A stretch of DNA of 64,000 bases from Achromobacter animicus (GTDB lineage: Bacteria > Pseudomonadota > Gammaproteobacteria > Burkholderiales > Burkholderiaceae_B), in the NCBI RefSeq assembly GCF_902859585.1, contig NZ_CADIJM010000008.1:62001-126000 (forward strand), written 5' to 3'. Made by a program: the position numbers and the translations under genes. Positions 62,156 to 64,000 of this stretch are shown piece by piece. The notes beneath the pieces were generated by a model that was not told where the DNA came from, ran no database searches, and saw only the letters and a program-made list of their open reading frames with translations. Within the stretch, counting starts at the first letter, position 1; each line of letters begins with the position of its first letter.

Positions 62156-63736
62156 TCAGGCCGCGTGGGCGGCAGACTGGGAGGACTCGATGCCGAAGTC
62201 CTGCGGAAAATGGTTCAGCGCGGACAGCACCGGGTAGGGCGCCATGCCCCCCAGCGCGCACAGCGAACCGCCAAGCATCGTGTCGCACAGGTCGCGAAGC
62301 AGATGCACCTGCTGCTCGCGCTGGTCGCGGCTTTGACCGCCAGCGGCGATCTTGTCGATGGTTTCCATGCCGCGCGTCGAACCGATGCGACAGGGCGTGC
62401 ACTTGCCACAGGACTCGATGGCGCAGAACTCCATGGCGTAGCGCGCCATGCGCGCCATGTCCACGGTGTCGTCAAACGCCACCAGACCGCCGTGGCCGAT
62501 CATGGCCGAGATCTGGATATAGGCTTCGTAATCCAGCGGCACGTCCCATTGCGATTCGGGCAGATAGGCGCCCAGCGGACCGCCCACCTGCACCGCCCGC
62601 AGCGGCCTGCCGGACGCGCTGCCGCCGCCGAATTCATACAGCAGATCGCGCAGGCTGAGGCCAAATGCCTTTTCCACCAGCCCGCCGTGCCTGAGGTTGC
62701 CCGCCAACTGGAACGGCAGCGTGCCGTGCGAACGGCCCACGCCATAGTCGCGGTAGTACGCCGCGCCTTTGGCCAGGATGATCGGCACGGAGGCCAGGGA
62801 AATCACGTTGTTGATGACGGTGGGCTTGCCGAACAGACCGGAAATGGCCGGTAGCGGCGGTTTGGCTCGCACCACGCCGCGCTTGCCTTCCAGGCTTTCC
62901 AGCAGTGAGGTTTCTTCGCCGCAGATGTAGGCGCCGGCGCCCTTGCGCACCTCCAGATCGAAGCGGCGGCCGCTGCCGTGCACGTCGTCGCCCAGCCAGC
63001 CGACGCTGCGGGCGCGCGCGATGGCGGCTTCGAGCGTGGCGATGGCGTGCGGGTATTCGGACCGGACGTAGATGTAGCCGTAGGTCGCACCCACCGCCAG
63101 CCCGGCGATGGTCATGCCTTCGATCAGGACGTACGGATCGCCTTCCATCAGCAGGCGGTCGGCAAACGTGCCCGAGTCGCCTTCGTCGGCGTTGCAGACG
63201 ATGTACTTGGTGTCGCCGGGCGTGCCCGCCACGGTCTTCCATTTGATGCCGGTGGGGAATGCCGCGCCGCCGCGGCCGCGCAGACCGGATTCGACCATTT
63301 CGTCGACGATCTGGGCGGGCGCCATGGCCAGCGCGCGCTTCAGGCCTTGCAGCCCGCCATGCGCGGCATAGTCCTGCAAGGACAGCGGATCGATCACGCC
63401 GACGCGGGCGAACGTCAGGCGCTCTTGATGCTTGAGGTAGGGAATTTCCTCGGTCAATCCCAGGTGCAGCGCGTGGTCGCCGCCCGTGAGCCAGCCGGCG
63501 TCGAACAGCGAGGCCACGTCTTCCGGCTGCACCGGGCCGTAGGCGACGCGGCCTTGCGGCGTGGCGATTTCGACCAGAGGTTCCAGCCACAGCAGACCGC
63601 GCGAGCCGTTGCGCACCACCTGCACGGACAGGCCGCGCTGGTCGGCCATGCGTTCGATGTCGCGGGCCACGGTGTCGGCGTCCATGGCCAGCGCCGCGGC
63701 GTCGCGCGGCACGTAGATGACGACGGGGGCGCTCAT
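62156..63736 (-). CDS. fdsB: NAD-dependent formate dehydrogenase beta subunit (NuoF-like)
   Basis: The 526-residue protein carries the NuoE/HoxF-like fused N-terminal domain and the NuoF core: GLRGRGGAAFPTGIKWKTV (FMN/NAD), GAGAYICGEETSLLESLEG and the 4Fe-4S ligands in CGKCTPCRIGS. It transfers electrons from FdsA to NAD+. It overlaps fdsG by 4 bp at its start. Confidence 0.95.
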   Translation of the reverse strand: MSAPVVIYVPRDAAALAMDADTVARDIERMADQRGLSVQVVRNGSRGLLWLEPLVEIATPQGRVAYGPVQPEDVASLFDAGWLTGGDHALHLGLTEEIPYLKHQERLTFARVGVIDPLSLQDYAAHGGLQGLKRALAMAPAQIVDEMVESGLRGRGGAAFPTGIKWKTVAGTPGDTKYIVCNADEGDSGTFADRLLMEGDPYVLIEGMTIAGLAVGATYGYIYVRSEYPHAIATLEAAIARARSVGWLGDDVHGSGRRFDLEVRKGAGAYICGEETSLLESLEGKRGVVRAKPPLPAISGLFGKPTVINNVISLASVPIILAKGAAYYRDYGVGRSHGTLPFQLAGNLRHGGLVEKAFGLSLRDLLYEFGGGSASGRPLRAVQVGGPLGAYLPESQWDVPLDYEAYIQISAMIGHGGLVAFDDTVDMARMARYAMEFCAIESCGKCTPCRIGSTRGMETIDKIAAGGQSRDQREQQVHLLRDLCDTMLGGSLCALGGMAPYPVLSALNHFPQDFGIESSQSAAHAA

Positions 63737-64000
63737 GGCGTGTCCTCCAGCGTGCGGGCCAGCAGGCGATCAAGCTTGGCTTCGGTGACGCGGGCGTGGG
63801 GCTGGCCGTCGATCATGACGGCGGGCGACTGCGCGCACAGGCCCAGGCAATACACCGGCTCCAGCGTGAAGTTGCCGTCCGGCGTGCTGCCGTGGAAGTC
63901 ACAGCCCAGCGTGGTGCGCGCGTGGGCGGCCAGGCGTTCGCCGCCCATGGACTGGCAGGCTTCGGCGCGGCAGACCTCGAGCGTGTGGCGCGCGGCCGGC
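63733..64000 (-). CDS. fdsG: NAD-dependent formate dehydrogenase gamma subunit, partial
   Basis: The 3' part of a NuoE-like 2Fe-2S subunit is seen, about 89 residues to the right edge. It has Cys pairs CRAEAC and CLGLC of the thioredoxin-like ferredoxin domain and the typical PVYCLGLCAQSPAVMIDG. The open frame continues without a stop to base 64000, so the start lies outside the window. It overlaps fdsB by 4 bp. Confidence 0.93.
   Translation of the reverse strand, partial: PAARHTLEVCRAEACQSMGGERLAAHARTTLGCDFHGSTPDGNFTLEPVYCLGLCAQSPAVMIDGQPHARVTEAKLDRLLARTLEDTP

Overview
The window is a GC-rich chromosomal segment that reads as a member of the Bordetella/Achromobacter group (Alcaligenaceae, Betaproteobacteria). 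The basis is gene content, not a database match: two Bug-type periplasmic receptors, a complete hurIR-bhuRSTUV haem locus in the Bordetella order, an urt urea transporter beside urea amidolyase genes, and an fds-type formate dehydrogenase cluster. I saw no rRNA, tRNA, CRISPR array, insertion sequence or prophage.

Layout. 1-3.3 kb: an alpha/beta hydrolase and a Bug receptor, divergent from a LysR regulator. 3.2-12.2 kb: a small ORF and a CopD-like membrane protein divergent from the haem system (ECF sigma HurI, anti-sigma HurR, receptor BhuR, haem-handling BhuS, ABC importer BhuTUV), with a Fur-like box at the divergent promoter. 12.2-19.4 kb: yajQ, a LysR gene, a divergent alkylation-repair pair (Ada-AlkA and Ogt) sharing a 49-bp dyad, a tartrate dehydrogenase, a second Bug receptor, a PAP2 phosphatase and an ArsC-family reductase. 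19.5-31.7 kb: a nitrogen block in which urtABCDE is divergent from allophanate hydrolase, urea carboxylase and a GntR regulator. The 371-bp divergent region carries two consensus sigma-54 promoters facing outwards, an NtrC-like site midway between them and a 32-bp dyad with a GntR-type core.

31.7-34.1 kb: a target-sigma-antisigma cassette (secreted repeat protein, ECF sigma, membrane anti-sigma) with a canonical ECF promoter in front, then a GNAT gene. 34.2-35.9 kb: a hipBA toxin-antitoxin pair of visibly lower GC, probably acquired. 35.8-42.8 kb: a DUF1501/DUF1800 export pair, an SDR lacking the usual Tyr/Lys, a sorbosone/glucose dehydrogenase-type lipoprotein, two UspA proteins and murI. 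42.9-50.6 kb: a LysR gene divergent from a split chromate transporter, a DUF1345 protein, an SDR divergent from a GlxA-type regulator, an MFS transporter and an ArsB-like permease. 50.7-54.9 kb: a second FecI/FecR/TonB-receptor set with its own Fur-like box. 55-64 kb: a methyltransferase, then an OFA-family transporter and fdsD-fdhD-fdsA-fdsB-fdsG, with fdsG cut by the right edge.

The most unusual signal is structural. At several genes the stop codon sits inside the first unit of a short tandem repeat (12, 12, 20 and 13 bp periods) that runs on into the intergenic space, so copies of the stop codon recur downstream. In the two 12-bp cases the copies stay in frame and form ladders of successive stops. 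The other highlights are the sigma-54/NtrC/GntR divergon of the urea genes, the alkA-ogt dyad and the self-regulated ECF cassette.
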